Shown: positions 18,684-27,886 of the stretch, in pieces
Position numbering within the stretch: the stretch's first letter is position 1
Layout: each line of letters starts with the position of its first letter
NCBI GenBank assembly: GCA_029001845.1
Contig: JAREWP010000053.1
Location: 1-64,000, forward strand
Length of the DNA stretch: 64,000 nt
Direction: 5' to 3'
From: Candidatus Magnetocorallium paracelense
GTDB lineage: Bacteria; Nitrospirota; Thermodesulfovibrionia; Thermodesulfovibrionales; Magnetobacteriaceae
Notes under the pieces: model-generated
What the model saw: only the letters and a program-made list of their open reading frames with translations
Database searches by the model: none
Told to the model about the DNA's origin: nothing
Made by a program: the position numbers and the translations under genes

Positions 18684-19583
18684 CTATCTGCCCTCTGAAA
18701 GAAAACACAGCGCCGAAAAAAGCCCACACACGACTTCGGCCATACTGGAGTAATCCAGTGTATCGGGAGTATCTCCCACTCTGTGATAATTGGGATTTCT
18801 GTAAAAGGCCGTATCCGTAACCATAATGGCGCTGTATCCGAAATGCCAGAAAGAGCGGTGATCCGACAGATCGACTCCCGGCACGGAAGCAATAGTTGAA
18901 AGAGTTTCCACAGGAAGCGAGGTACCGCGCTTGAAACCCCTTTCAATCCTGCGTAAAAGTGCTTTCGATTTGAGATTACCGACAAGAGCGATGAAATTAC
19001 CTTTGTCCGGGTAGAACCACTCCATTACAGGGAGAGGGAAGCTCTGACTTCCCGGAATATCTGTAAAAAAGCCAACCATCTCGAGGCAGATCATTCCTTC
19101 GATCTTCTGACTCTCCCTTTTGAGTTGTTCAGCATACACATAGCTTCCCATAAACCTGGTTGAAAAAGCCGGAGGTTCTTCCAGCGTAAATGCAACAAAC
19201 CTCACGGTTTTACTTAGTGGCGTATCTTTTAGAAGTCTTGCAATCTCTAACAAAGCAGCTACGCCACTGGCGTTATCGTCCGCCCCGGGGCTGTAGGATA
19301 CAGTATCGTAATGAGCTCCGACAATTAGAATATTATCGGGATGCCTGAGACCCCTCTTTTCCGTAATTATATTCCTGTAGACCCTTCCCTGAAACCTGTA
19401 TGTCTGATAAGAGACAGCAAAACCCGATTCTCTAAGCATTGAGGATACAAAGTCAATCGTCAAATCAAGAGACTTCGGTTCGTCAAAGGCCCTGGATCCG
19501 ATCTCCAAGGCGAGCGTCTCCACATTTCTCCTTAAACCTCTTTCGATATTCCCTCTTTTCGGAGGCCTGCGAAATAAACTCAC
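18684..19583 (-). CDS. M28-family zinc aminopeptidase/peptidase
   Basis: 299 residues. Metal and catalytic motifs of M28 are visible in order: GAHYDTV (His, Asp acid partner), GADDNASGV (bridging Asp), TLEEPP (general base Glu and metal Glu), ICLEMVGF, and SDHRSFWHFG with a late NYHRVGDTPDTLDY (His). No signal peptide is seen, so it is probably cytoplasmic. Its start overlaps the stop of the upstream D-aminoacylase gene by four bases (19580-19583), implying translational coupling. The pair suggests breakdown of peptides or D-amino-acid-containing fragments. Confidence 0.88.
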   Translation of the reverse strand: MSLFRRPPKRGNIERGLRRNVETLALEIGSRAFDEPKSLDLTIDFVSSMLRESGFAVSYQTYRFQGRVYRNIITEKRGLRHPDNILIVGAHYDTVSYSPGADDNASGVAALLEIARLLKDTPLSKTVRFVAFTLEEPPAFSTRFMGSYVYAEQLKRESQKIEGMICLEMVGFFTDIPGSQSFPLPVMEWFYPDKGNFIALVGNLKSKALLRRIERGFKRGTSLPVETLSTIASVPGVDLSDHRSFWHFGYSAIMVTDTAFYRNPNYHRVGDTPDTLDYSSMAEVVCGLFSALCFLSEGR

Positions 19584-21151
19584 ACGACCCTGCCGCTTCG
19601 ACTGCCTGCAAGCTTCCCTCTCTCCATAGCAGGAAGGCCGTTAACAAAAACATACTCAATACCTTCCGGCGCTCTGAAAGGATCGGCGTACTCGGCTCTG
19701 TCTATTATTCTCTCCACATCAAAAAGTACAATATCGGCGAAATTACCATCTCTCAGGACTCCTCTGTTTTTTATACCAAAAGTCAATGCCGGAAGCATAG
19801 TAGATTTGAAAATCGCCTCTTTTAGAGGCATAAGCCCCTCTCTTATGGCGTACTTTCCAATAAATCGCGGGAAGGAGCCAAAGGCCCTGGGATGAGGCTT
19901 GCCATCCATCCCCCTGAACCCCCTGACAGAGCTGTCTGAACCAATCATACACCCTTTCAGAGAAAGTATTTTCCTTAAATTATCCTCATTCATCGAAAAG
20001 AATATCGTTTCCACTGCCAGATTCTCTTCAATCAGCAAATCGATTACAAAATCTACAGGAGAAAGACCCCTGTCGCCGGCAATCTCGGATATTCTCATCC
20101 CCTCCATAAATCTGTTTTTCGTACTTTTAACAGATGAAATCATTACGGAATTCCAATAATCGCCCTCCCCTTTCAGTTCAGATAATTCTCCTCTTATCTT
20201 CATTCCCGTATCGGCGTTCTTTAATCTTCTAACTTCTTCTGCATCGCCGCCCTCATAAACCCAGGCAGGGAGTACTGCGTCCAAAGATGTCTGTGAAGCG
20301 ATATAGGGATATCTGTCGCAGGTCACTCTTATCCCCTTATCCCCGGCTTTTTGAAGAAGAGATATGACATCGTCGATTTTATGCCAATTTCCCTTTCCTG
20401 CTGTCTTTAAATGAGAAATATGGATACTTATACCTGTCTTTTCGGCTATCTCTATAGTATCCCCGATGGATTCAAGCAAACACTCGCCTTCGCTCCTCAT
20501 GTGAGTGGCGTAAATCAGGTTATTGATATGCGACTCATTTATCAGATCTATTATTTCATTGTTATCGGAAAACACGCCCGGCGAGTAAATTAATCCGGTC
20601 GACAGCCCTAAAGAGCCATCATTCGCTTCCATACTCAGCAGCGCCGCCATTTCCTCCATCGTGTCGGATGTCGGTTTACGATCGTCATACCCCATGACAG
20701 AGCCTCTTATATTACCGTGTCCTGTAAGTGTGCCGCAATTAACGGCAGGTCTCTTTTCAGACAGCACTTTGCAGTACTGTCCCAGAGAGGACCATCTCTC
20801 TTTTATATTATATTTTGTAAACTCCTTCTCTTTATGTCCGACAGCCTCTTTGTAAATTGGAGAAAGGGAAAAACCGCAATTACCGTTTATCTCCGTTGTC
20901 ACACCCTGTGCTATCTTGGATTCGGCCTCGGGGTGGGCTAAAATGGCAAACTCTGAATGACAGTGAACATCGATAAAACCAGGAGAAGCCGCAAGACCTT
21001 CTGCATCGATTTCTCTTTTAGCCTTCATATGGGTATGGCGCCCTCTCTTAATAAAGGCTATCCATTCTCCGACGATACCGATATCTCCTACAAAAGGTTC
21101 GTTGCCGGCGCCGTCATAGATAAATGCGTTTTTAATTAAATAATCGATCAT
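19580..21151 (-). CDS. N-acyl-D-amino-acid deacylase (amidohydrolase superfamily)
   Basis: 523 residues, usual length for the D-aminoacylase family. Visible are the metal motif GFIDVHCHSEF, the Cys ligand region GNCGFSLSP, His-containing YATHMRSEG and ISHLKTAG, and the late GSDSSVRGF Asp. The last two thirds end in a small beta domain (ADIVLFDVERIIDRA). The expected reaction is hydrolysis of N-acyl-D-amino acids (substrate among Asp/Glu/other not decided by sequence). It is cytoplasmic, as no signal peptide is seen. It is coupled to the M28 peptidase. Confidence 0.88.
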   Translation of the reverse strand: MIDYLIKNAFIYDGAGNEPFVGDIGIVGEWIAFIKRGRHTHMKAKREIDAEGLAASPGFIDVHCHSEFAILAHPEAESKIAQGVTTEINGNCGFSLSPIYKEAVGHKEKEFTKYNIKERWSSLGQYCKVLSEKRPAVNCGTLTGHGNIRGSVMGYDDRKPTSDTMEEMAALLSMEANDGSLGLSTGLIYSPGVFSDNNEIIDLINESHINNLIYATHMRSEGECLLESIGDTIEIAEKTGISIHISHLKTAGKGNWHKIDDVISLLQKAGDKGIRVTCDRYPYIASQTSLDAVLPAWVYEGGDAEEVRRLKNADTGMKIRGELSELKGEGDYWNSVMISSVKSTKNRFMEGMRISEIAGDRGLSPVDFVIDLLIEENLAVETIFFSMNEDNLRKILSLKGCMIGSDSSVRGFRGMDGKPHPRAFGSFPRFIGKYAIREGLMPLKEAIFKSTMLPALTFGIKNRGVLRDGNFADIVLFDVERIIDRAEYADPFRAPEGIEYVFVNGLPAMERGKLAGSRSGRVV

Positions 21152-21350
21152 AAATTTTATGTTGTCAGGTAGAAAGAGGAAGGCTGACAGCTGCCGGCTG
21201 ACAGCTAAATATTTTTTTTATACAAGGATAATATGCAGCCCCTCCAAAAAGCAAGTAATAAAAAAAATTCACATCTACTTTGATAATTTACTCACTTTTC
21301 TGGTATATTTAAGATTATTTTAATTTTGTTTACAACATATTCACTTATCG

Positions 21351-22901
21351 ATGGACAACAACAAAATATTGTTAATTGACGATGAAGAAGTCGTGCTGGA
21401 GGCAATGCATAACCACTTAAGGAGAGATGGTTATAAAGTATACAGCGCCAATAACGGTAAAGACGGACTGGATATCTACTATCATATTTCTCCCATTTTA
21501 ATCATACTTGATCTTAAAATGCCGGTAATGGACGGCTTCGACTTTCTGAAGCACGTTAATCTTGCAGATTCCGAGCAGTGCGCAGTTATTGTCCTTACAG
21601 GTCACGGAATCGATGAGGATATAGAGCAGTGTTTCGCCCTGGGAATCTCAGCCTTTTTAAGGAAACCCTTTAATATTTATGAGCTGAAAGGTTTGGTCAG
21701 GAATACGATCGCTCTTAAATTAAATCAGCAGGGCAGACTCAATGAAATAGCGGAACGTAAAAGAGCTGAAGAGACAATTGCTCACAATTACCATATACAA
21801 AACGTTATCAGTACGATCCTGAAAAATTCTTTGGAACCGATCTCTCTTTCCGAACAGCTCAAGATCAGCCTTAAGCTTATTCTCTCTCTCTCATGGCTTT
21901 CATTTAAGTCCAAGGGCTCTATATTTCTTGTTGATGACGATTGTGAAACCCTTACAATGAAAGCTCAAAGCGGACTCAATCCAAAACTCCTGGAATTATG
22001 TGCAAAAGTACCCTTCGGCACTTGCCTGTGCGGTAAGGCGGCCTCTACAAAAAAAATTGTATTCAGCGCCCATGTAGACGAAGGACATGAAATACATTAT
22101 AAACACATGCAACCTCACGGGCATTACTGTACACCGATTATTTCAAAAGATAAAGTGCTTGGCGTCATCAATCTCTATGTCAAAAAAGGGCATCAAAGAG
22201 AAAAGACAGAAGAAGAATTTCTATTATCCGTAGCCAACACGCTTGCAGGTATCATTGAGAGAAAAAAAGCGGAAGAAGCTCTCAGAAACAGGGAGATGGA
22301 TCTCGAAAACAGCCTTTCCAAACTCCGAAAGACCGTTGGCGGCATCATACAGGCCGTTGCGCTCACTGTTGAGGCAAAGGACCCCTATACGGCAGGTCAT
22401 CAAAGGAGAGTGGCCGATCTCGCCAGAGCTATTGCCAACGAGATGGGACTTCCAATGGACCAAATAGATGGAATAAGAATGGCCGGAGCGATACACGATC
22501 TCGGGAAAATCTCTCTGCCATCTGAAATCCTGAGCAAACCTGGAAAAATAAACAAAATAGAATTTAACCTTATAAAGCTTCACAGCCAGGTAGGTTACGA
22601 CATTTTAAAGACAATAGATTTCCCCTGGCCTGTGGCGCAAATTGTATACCAGCACCACGAACGCCTGGACGGATCAGGTTATCCGCTGGGGCTGACGGAA
22701 AAAGATATTCTCACAGAATCCAGAATATTGTCGGTAGCCGATGTTGTAGAAGCCATGGCCTCACACAGACCTTACAGACCAACCTTGGGAATTGAAAAAG
22801 CTCTTCAGGAAATTGAAAGAAACAGAGGTAAGTACTACGATCCTACAGTAGTTGATGCCTGTCTGAAGTTATTTAAAGAGAAACAATATAAATTAGAATA
22901 A
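21351..22901 (+). CDS. REC-GAF-HD-GYP c-di-GMP phosphodiesterase
   Basis: 516 residues. REC (Asp about 54 in LIILDLKMPVMDG), a helical linker, a GAF domain (about 150-310) clearly related to those at 10380 and 46906 (FGTCLCGKAA, HGHYCTPI, GVINLYVKKGHQR), then HD-GYP (about 325-510) with IHDLGK (His382-Asp383), the QHHERLDGSGYPLGL segment (GYP 443-445) and ADVVEAMASHRPYR. All signature residues of a working HD-GYP are present. The expected reaction is c-di-GMP to GMP/pGpG. CheX follows 28 bases later on the same strand. Confidence 0.92.
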   Translation: MDNNKILLIDDEEVVLEAMHNHLRRDGYKVYSANNGKDGLDIYYHISPILIILDLKMPVMDGFDFLKHVNLADSEQCAVIVLTGHGIDEDIEQCFALGISAFLRKPFNIYELKGLVRNTIALKLNQQGRLNEIAERKRAEETIAHNYHIQNVISTILKNSLEPISLSEQLKISLKLILSLSWLSFKSKGSIFLVDDDCETLTMKAQSGLNPKLLELCAKVPFGTCLCGKAASTKKIVFSAHVDEGHEIHYKHMQPHGHYCTPIISKDKVLGVINLYVKKGHQREKTEEEFLLSVANTLAGIIERKKAEEALRNREMDLENSLSKLRKTVGGIIQAVALTVEAKDPYTAGHQRRVADLARAIANEMGLPMDQIDGIRMAGAIHDLGKISLPSEILSKPGKINKIEFNLIKLHSQVGYDILKTIDFPWPVAQIVYQHHERLDGSGYPLGLTEKDILTESRILSVADVVEAMASHRPYRPTLGIEKALQEIERNRGKYYDPTVVDACLKLFKEKQYKLE

Positions 22902-22929
22902 ATAATTCCAAACGTCCGAGGTGAGTAAT

Positions 22930-23394
22930 ATGAATGTTGAATTTATTAATCCCTTTCTGAAATCCATAACCAATATTCTCTCTGTAATGGCTCAGACCGA
23001 AGCCAGAGCGGGCCGACCCGTAAAAAAAGAGGATAACGTCGCCATGGGTGACGTTACCGGCATAATCGGTATGGCCGGTCAACAGGCGAAGGGTTCTCTG
23101 GCAATCACTTTTACTGAACCTGTCATCCTTCATATAGCCGGGCAAATGCTTGGCGAAGAGGTAGACGAAGTAGATGAGTCGATCGGAGATATGGTGGGAG
23201 AGATTACGAATATGGTAACAGGCGGAGCGAAGAGACTGCTTTCGGAGCAGGGCTATAAATTCGATATGGCTGTTCCTACAACAATTTTAGGCAAGAACCA
23301 CATAGTGAGCCATAAAACATCGGGTCCGATAATCATAATACCCTTTGATACGGATTCCGGGAAATTCTTTGTAGAGGTATGTTTCGAAATGTAA
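22930..23394 (+). CDS. cheX: CheX-type chemotaxis phosphatase
   Basis: 154 residues from the ATG at 22930; a GTG at 22921 is possible, but GAGGTGAG sits in ribosome-site position for the ATG. CheX family features: EFINPFLKSITNILSVM, the beta strands around GIIGMAGQQAKGSLAITF, and the catalytic helix MVGEITNMVTGGAKRLL with the Glu-x-x-Asn pair (EITN). By family it dephosphorylates CheY-like receivers. Position directly after REC-HD-GYP suggests it may reset that receiver; that is inference. Confidence 0.88.
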   Translation: MNVEFINPFLKSITNILSVMAQTEARAGRPVKKEDNVAMGDVTGIIGMAGQQAKGSLAITFTEPVILHIAGQMLGEEVDEVDESIGDMVGEITNMVTGGAKRLLSEQGYKFDMAVPTTILGKNHIVSHKTSGPIIIIPFDTDSGKFFVEVCFEM

Positions 23395-23402
23395 TCGGGA
23401 AT

Positions 23403-24023
23403 CTACTTGTTTCCGTCTATAATCTCTTTGAATATTTTTTCCGGAGAGGTTACGGTCTGCAAAAAAAGAGGCACAATTAGGGAAACCAATAGATTTGTTC
23501 TGCCGAAAAATCCTCTAACCTCTCCTTCGCTTAACTTCTCTTTATACAACGTTTTTATAGTTTCTTTCAATTTTGGAAGAACTTTCATGCTCAATAAAGT
23601 GAGTTCCGTAAGTTTCTCCACGGGAATACCGATTTTCGCAAAGGGCTTCATCAGATTTCCCATAGCTTTTATAACTCCTTCCGAACTCGACGAAATTATC
23701 AATAATTTCGCCCCTGCGATTAACAAAAAAACTCGTGATGTCCTGACAATCGCCATAGACACTCCCTTTTCGGTAATATCGATCCCGGCAACGGAATAAA
23801 GTATTTTTCCATTTTGGAAAAACAGGTTCCCCGCAAAGGTTACAAAAAGGAATATAAAAATCGGCAGAGCCCCGGAACGTATTCTTTTGACGGGATGGAA
23901 TATAAGTACAAAAAATGCAGCTATGGAGAGATATATATGAATAAAGGGATCATTAATAAAATAGAGAGAAACCGCGAAGAGGATATAGATGGAAATCTTT
24001 ATTTCTTCAGAGTAAACGTCCAT
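23403..24023 (-). CDS. EcfT/CbiQ-like energy-coupling factor transmembrane protein (orphan)
   Basis: About 206 residues, four to five hydrophobic segments, and a C-terminal cytoplasmic helix region with VLPKLKETIKTLYKEKLSEG plus a membrane region typical of EcfT. No ECF ATPase or S component lies nearby, so partners must be elsewhere. The start is ambiguous: an upstream ATG at 24041 would add six residues encoded by a dispersed repeat (24005-24053), while the ATG at 24023 is also inside the repeat and is preceded closely by GGAGG. It overlaps no neighbour and converges with cheX (eight-base gap). Confidence 0.75.
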   Translation of the reverse strand: MDVYSEEIKISIYILFAVSLYFINDPFIHIYLSIAAFFVLIFHPVKRIRSGALPIFIFLFVTFAGNLFFQNGKILYSVAGIDITEKGVSMAIVRTSRVFLLIAGAKLLIISSSSEGVIKAMGNLMKPFAKIGIPVEKLTELTLLSMKVLPKLKETIKTLYKEKLSEGEVRGFFGRTNLLVSLIVPLFLQTVTSPEKIFKEIIDGNK

Positions 24024-24053
24024 GATCCTCCGGATCACCACAAAGCATGAAAA
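24005..24053 (-). repeat. Flank portion of the long-hairpin repeat family (partial copy D)
   Basis: AAACGTCCATGATCCTCCGG and ATCACCACAAAGCATGAAAAT match the flanks of the full hairpin elements at 27720, 33120 and 43220-43266, but the hairpin itself is absent. It overlaps the start region of the EcfT gene, supplying its candidate start codons and GGAGG. Confidence 0.65.
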
Positions 24054-24069
24054 TGGATAGAATCAGCTA

Positions 24070-25257
24070 TTATTCATTGTCTTTGGCCAGCTGTTTTACC
24101 TCGGCGAATCTGGTATCTTCAGGCAGGGTGGACATATAGATACTGATTCCCTTGGCAATTGAATAGGCCAGATTTGTCTTATATTTTTCGTCCGTTAACA
24201 GCCTTTCCTCATAGGGATTGGTCATGAATGCAACCTCTACAAGTACAGACGGCATGGAAGCGCCTATTAATACATAAAAAAGAGCTTGTTTTACACCTAA
24301 GTCATTAATATCTTTAAAACTGTCTGACAGCCTCGTTATGATCGAGTCCTGAATATAGTGCGCCAGCCTTAGGGACTGATTCCTTTTACTCTCTCTTGCA
24401 AGTGAGACCAAAATGCTCCCCAATTCTGTCTGGACCTGGTGCATTTGATTTTCAGAAATAGAGTTTTCCCTTGCAGCGACCTTTATAGCCTCTTTATCGT
24501 TTGTCCAGTTAAGGAAGTAGGTCTCGACTCCCCTCACTTTTTTACTCGAATTCGCATTGGCATGAATTGAAACGAAGATATCCGCCTTTTCTCTGTTTGC
24601 CATGAGCGTTCTTTCGTCAAGTGGAATAAAACGATCATCCTCCCTTGTCAGTTGAACATCATAAAGATACTTCTCTCTCAATATGCGAGCCAATTTTAAA
24701 GAGATATCTAAAGTAACGTCCTTTTCTTTTAAACCATAATGACCGACAGCTCCGGGATCCTTGCCTCCATGACCAGGGTCAATAACAAGTCTGTTCTTTA
24801 CGGGCTCGAACTTCTTCTTTTTCTTTTCTTCATTTCCGGTATCTTCATTTCCGAAGACATCGATTACGATTCTGTCAGGGTTTGCAAGAGAAAAAACTTT
24901 ATACTCATTGAAATTATCAAGGTCCAAGACCACTCTGGCAGTGGTCCTGTCATACTGTCCGATACGAATTTTTTTTAAAATACCATCTTTTATATCAATC
25001 GAACTCTTACCAAATCCCTTTATCGAAGTCTTTCTCAGATTCAAATAGAGGCGGAGAGGATTTTTTAAAGTATCCTTGCTGTATATGACAGGAGCGCTCA
25101 ACTCGACGACAACACGGGTATATTCATCATAGGACCAAAATCTTATTTTTTTAATTCTGCTGAGTTTTGCCGAAGAAGTTGCAGCAGATGGGATGAGAGT
25201 AACGAATATAAGGAGAGAAATTATAAGGGCGATTACTCTTTTCAAATTCGATTTCAC
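24070..25257 (-). CDS. N-acetylmuramoyl-L-alanine amidase with AMIN domain (AmiC-like)
   Basis: 395 residues from a GTG at 25257. N-terminal signal peptide (about 1-28), AMIN domain (about 33-135) and Amidase_3 domain (about 155-375). Zn ligands and catalytic residues are visible: IDPGHGGKDPGA (His), GLKEKDVTLDI (Glu), VSIHANA (His) and SVLVEVAFMTNPYE (catalytic Glu). It cleaves the amide between N-acetylmuramic acid and the stem peptide in the periplasm, usually for septal splitting. It lies 46 bases upstream of ecfT in the transcription direction. An alternative internal TTG start is possible. Confidence 0.88.
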   Translation of the reverse strand: MKSNLKRVIALIISLLIFVTLIPSAATSSAKLSRIKKIRFWSYDEYTRVVVELSAPVIYSKDTLKNPLRLYLNLRKTSIKGFGKSSIDIKDGILKKIRIGQYDRTTARVVLDLDNFNEYKVFSLANPDRIVIDVFGNEDTGNEEKKKKKFEPVKNRLVIDPGHGGKDPGAVGHYGLKEKDVTLDISLKLARILREKYLYDVQLTREDDRFIPLDERTLMANREKADIFVSIHANANSSKKVRGVETYFLNWTNDKEAIKVAARENSISENQMHQVQTELGSILVSLARESKRNQSLRLAHYIQDSIITRLSDSFKDINDLGVKQALFYVLIGASMPSVLVEVAFMTNPYEERLLTDEKYKTNLAYSIAKGISIYMSTLPEDTRFAEVKQLAKDNE

Positions 25258-25413
25258 GAAGATTCTTTTCTATCCTGTTTCCTGCTTTTAAAATTCTAAA
25301 GTCATTAGCGGACATTTATCGTCAGATCGATGAAAACAGATATAAATTCAAACTATCTGACCGTACAAGCAGTTGTCAGGCACGGTTTATAGTATAAAAC
25401 AATAAAAAATTAA

Positions 25414-25441
25414 AAAATTGCGCTCTCAAAGGCGCAATTTT
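25414..25441 (-). terminator. Rho-independent terminator, probably of the NifU-domain gene
   Basis: AAAATTGCGC...GCGCAATTTT, a 10-bp perfect stem with an eight-base loop, bordered by T/A tracts on both sides so it could work in either direction. It is 54 bases past the stop of the gene at 25496-25732. Confidence 0.75.
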
Positions 25442-25495
25442 TCTCCATGGATTAAAAGCTTTCAGTCTTTAAGTCAAAATACCTGAACAAACGGA

Positions 25496-25732
25496 TCAAA
25501 CAGCTTTGACAGACTTAATTTCAGGTATATTGTCTATAAGTGTCTTTTCAACCCAATTTGTCATTGTAAGAGAGGACATAGGACATGTTTCGCAGGCGCC
25601 TTTCAGCTTGACATAAAGAGTATCGTCCTTAATTGTAACGACTTCAATGTCTCCCCCCTCCGCTTTAAGCCCTTCCCTTACCTTCTCAATTGCTTTATCT
25701 ATCTTTTCCTGATCCAATTTCTTAAACCTCAA
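25496..25732 (-). CDS. NifU C-terminal-domain Fe-S scaffold protein
   Basis: 78 residues, all of it the NifU-like domain: EKVREGLKAEGGDIEVV, LKGACETCPMSSLTM with the CxxC that binds a [4Fe-4S] cluster, and VEKTLIDNIPEI. Typical length for stand-alone Nfu proteins. It likely carries or delivers Fe-S clusters in the cytoplasm. Monocistronic, with its own terminator. Confidence 0.88.
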   Translation of the reverse strand: MRFKKLDQEKIDKAIEKVREGLKAEGGDIEVVTIKDDTLYVKLKGACETCPMSSLTMTNWVEKTLIDNIPEIKSVKAV

Positions 25733-25868
25733 CTTATATTTATATCATAAAAGCTATTATTTTTCAAGGAAAAAAACTCATCTCCATATATATAAGGATG
25801 AATAATCGAATTTTTTGTTTATTTTTAAAGGCCGTTAATTATATAATTAAAAGCTGCTTAGGCACTTA

Positions 25869-25900
25869 TAAGTGAAATTTTGCGCAAAAAAGCAACATTT
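25869..25900 (+). repeat. Dispersed repeat, CGCTTATAAAT family (diverged copy)
   Basis: CACTTATAAGTGAAATTTTGCGCAAAAAAGC-like sequence, matching the copies at 861-895 and 15420-15457. The surrounding gap 25733-26257 also holds a GGTTTCGGCTATGCCGAGTTAG segment and an AGTCTTCGACCCACGC..TATCCACTTAA segment that recur elsewhere. No gene is seen in the gap. Confidence 0.45.
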
Positions 25901-26257
25901 TTTTTTAAATGACAAATTCCAAAACACAAATGCCAAACCAAAACCAAAGCTCAAATGTCAAAAAAGAGATATGAGAAGCCTTTGTATTTAGTCATTAGGA
26001 TTTGATCCCTGATCAGGTCAGGGACAAGCTTGACATTGAATTTTGTCATTTGTCATTAAAACGTTCCGAAAATCTTATTTGGTTTCGGCTATGCCGAGTT
26101 AGATATATAGGCTGTAGACTTAAGGCTGAAACAAAAAACATATATCTAAGGTTTATGAGTTATTTTAGCGGAACATTTTTTGCTAAAAGTCTTCGACCCA
26201 CGCTCTATCCACTTAAATAGTTACAATAAAATCATTAGAAGAAAGGAGGTGAAAACA

Positions 26258-26611
26258 GTGAAAGCAACGACAATCGCATTAGTAGTCATTATCAGTCTGG
26301 TATTTGTGAGCACAGCTTTTTCGGTTCCACCGGGAAAGACATTAACATTTCCTGACGGAAAAATCGGCAAGGTTGTATTTGACGGTAAAAAACACAAAGA
26401 CGCCGGCGTAAAATGCAAGGACTGCCACAACGGCACCATCTTCCCGAGCATGAAAGACGCCAAAGCAGTAGTTGGACCGCCAGTACTGACAATGAAGGAT
26501 CTGAACGCAGGAAAGTATTGCGGAGCCTGTCATAACGGGACTACCGAAATTAACGGTAAGGTCGTGTTTAAGACAAAGGGCACCTGCAAGAAGTGTCACA
26601 TAAAGGAGTAA
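26258..26611 (+). CDS. Periplasmic triheme c-type cytochrome (cytochrome c7-like)
   Basis: 117 residues. GTG start at 26258, set by a very strong GAAAGGAGGT seven bases upstream. Signal peptide residues 1-21. Three CXXCH heme sites are visible (CKDCH, CGACH, CKKCH), each within short GKKH/Gly-rich spacing, and an FDGKKHKDAGVKC segment supplies an extra His that can be a distal heme ligand. Size and heme count match c7-type electron carriers of anaerobic metal/sulfur respirers. Its role in periplasmic electron transfer is inferred. A strong terminator follows. It stands alone. Confidence 0.88.
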   Translation: MKATTIALVVIISLVFVSTAFSVPPGKTLTFPDGKIGKVVFDGKKHKDAGVKCKDCHNGTIFPSMKDAKAVVGPPVLTMKDLNAGKYCGACHNGTTEINGKVVFKTKGTCKKCHIKE

Positions 26612-26616
26612 CTAAG

Positions 26617-26648
26617 AAAGGGGGGTATTAAAATCCCCCTTTTTTTTA
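26617..26648 (+). terminator. Rho-independent terminator of the cytochrome gene
   Basis: AAAGGGGGG-TATTAAAAT-CCCCCTTTTTTTT; G/C stem running into eight T's. The end overlaps the stop codon of the convergent aminotransferase gene, so it may serve both directions. Confidence 0.85.
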
Positions 26649-27560
26649 AAGGTAAGTATTCCAGTTGTCGTATTTTTCAACTCTTCCGTAAACCGAATCG
26701 AAAAATATCTTCTGTAGTTTTGCTGTAATTACGCCACGAGTCCCGGCGCCGATGTTTCGACCGTCCAGTTGCCTGATTGGCGTTATCTCGGCAGCTGTTC
26801 CCGTAAAAAAAGCTTCGTCCGATATATATAATTCATCTCTTGTAAATCGGTCTTCTCTTACAGTGATCCCTTCGTCTTCGGCGATTGTCATAATACTCTC
26901 TCTTGTTATACCTTCAAGGATCGATGTAAGGGGCGTTGTTTTGAGTACTCCCTTTTTTACGGTAAAAATATTCTCTCCTGCGCCTTCTGATACAAAGCCA
27001 TCAGCATCCAGGAGCAGGGCTTCGTCATAGCCCATTGACAAAGCTTCCCTTTTCGCCATCTGTGAGGTAACATAGTAACCGCAAACTTTCCCCCTGGCCA
27101 TATTGGAATTCACATGGTTTCTTAAAAAGGAAGAAGTTTTGACCTTTATACCCTTTTCAATTCCTTCCTCTCCGAGATAAGAACCCCAGGGCCATACGGC
27201 AATGGATACTCTTACGGGATTGCCCTTCGGATGTAGTCCCATAGCTCCCTCACCTATATAAACAAGAGGTCTGATGTAACATGCATCCAGTTTATTCACC
27301 CTCACAGTCTCAAGCACCGCATTTTCAAGTTCTTCCTGACTGAAAGGTATTTCCATCTGAAAGATATGGGCGGAATTAAACAGTCTTTCAATGTGATCCT
27401 GCAATCTGAAAACAGCAGGGCCCTTATCGGTGTGATAACATCTTATGCCTTCAAAAACACCGAGGCCGTAATGGAGTGTATGCGTGAGGATATGTACGTT
27501 AGCGTCATCCCAATTGACTATCTTTCCGTCCATCCATATCTTTTCGGTTTTATCTATCAT
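26646..27560 (-). CDS. ilvE: Branched-chain-amino-acid aminotransferase (class IV, PLP)
   Basis: 304 residues from the ATG at 27560; an upstream in-frame reading exists but lacks family sequence. Fold IV features: IWMDGKIVNWDDANVHIL start, THTLHYGLGVFEGIRCY, RLQDHIERLFNSA, GYYVTSQMAKREALSMGYDEALLLD with the PLP Lys in the QMAKREA region, EGAGENIF, and ITRESI and EITPIRQLDGR. It transfers the amino group from Leu/Ile/Val to 2-oxoglutarate and in reverse makes those amino acids. Monocistronic and convergent with the cytochrome gene. Confidence 0.92.
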   Translation of the reverse strand: MIDKTEKIWMDGKIVNWDDANVHILTHTLHYGLGVFEGIRCYHTDKGPAVFRLQDHIERLFNSAHIFQMEIPFSQEELENAVLETVRVNKLDACYIRPLVYIGEGAMGLHPKGNPVRVSIAVWPWGSYLGEEGIEKGIKVKTSSFLRNHVNSNMARGKVCGYYVTSQMAKREALSMGYDEALLLDADGFVSEGAGENIFTVKKGVLKTTPLTSILEGITRESIMTIAEDEGITVREDRFTRDELYISDEAFFTGTAAEITPIRQLDGRNIGAGTRGVITAKLQKIFFDSVYGRVEKYDNWNTYL

Positions 27561-27719
27561 GAGCAGCTTATATTTATAACAGCAATGCCATGAAACTGTC
27601 AAGCATAAAAATAAAAAACTTCTTCTCTTTCACCTTGTTTTAAAGAAAGTATATTTCTATGCTATAATCTCTTAGACGATCACAACAATCAGCGCCTTTG
27701 ACATGTGACGGAATTCGGG

Positions 27720-27862
27720 ACAAACGTCCATAAACCACCGATTCACAGCAAAGCATGAAAACAGTCAGAATGAGCAGTGATGTCCTGATGAAACAAGGTG
27801 GTGTTTGAGTCTGCGAGTTTCAGCTTGTTTTGGCAGGACATTGCTGCTCCTTCCGGTGCGCA
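27720..27862 (+). repeat. Long-hairpin repeat element, copy A
   Basis: Left flank CAAACGTCCATAAACCACCG...CACAGCAAAGCATGAAAA. Arm 1 is at 27772-27797, a 26-base loop at 27798-27823 (GTGGTGTTTGAGTCTGCG...) and arm 2 at 27824-27849. About 21 of 26 arm positions pair, so this copy is the most decayed. Right flank CTTCCGGTGCGC. Related copies are at 33121-33262 and 43128-43266. It lies directly upstream of the VOC gene and may overlap its promoter. Confidence 0.75.
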
Positions 27863-27886
27863 TTCGTTTATTTACGGAGTAAAAAA

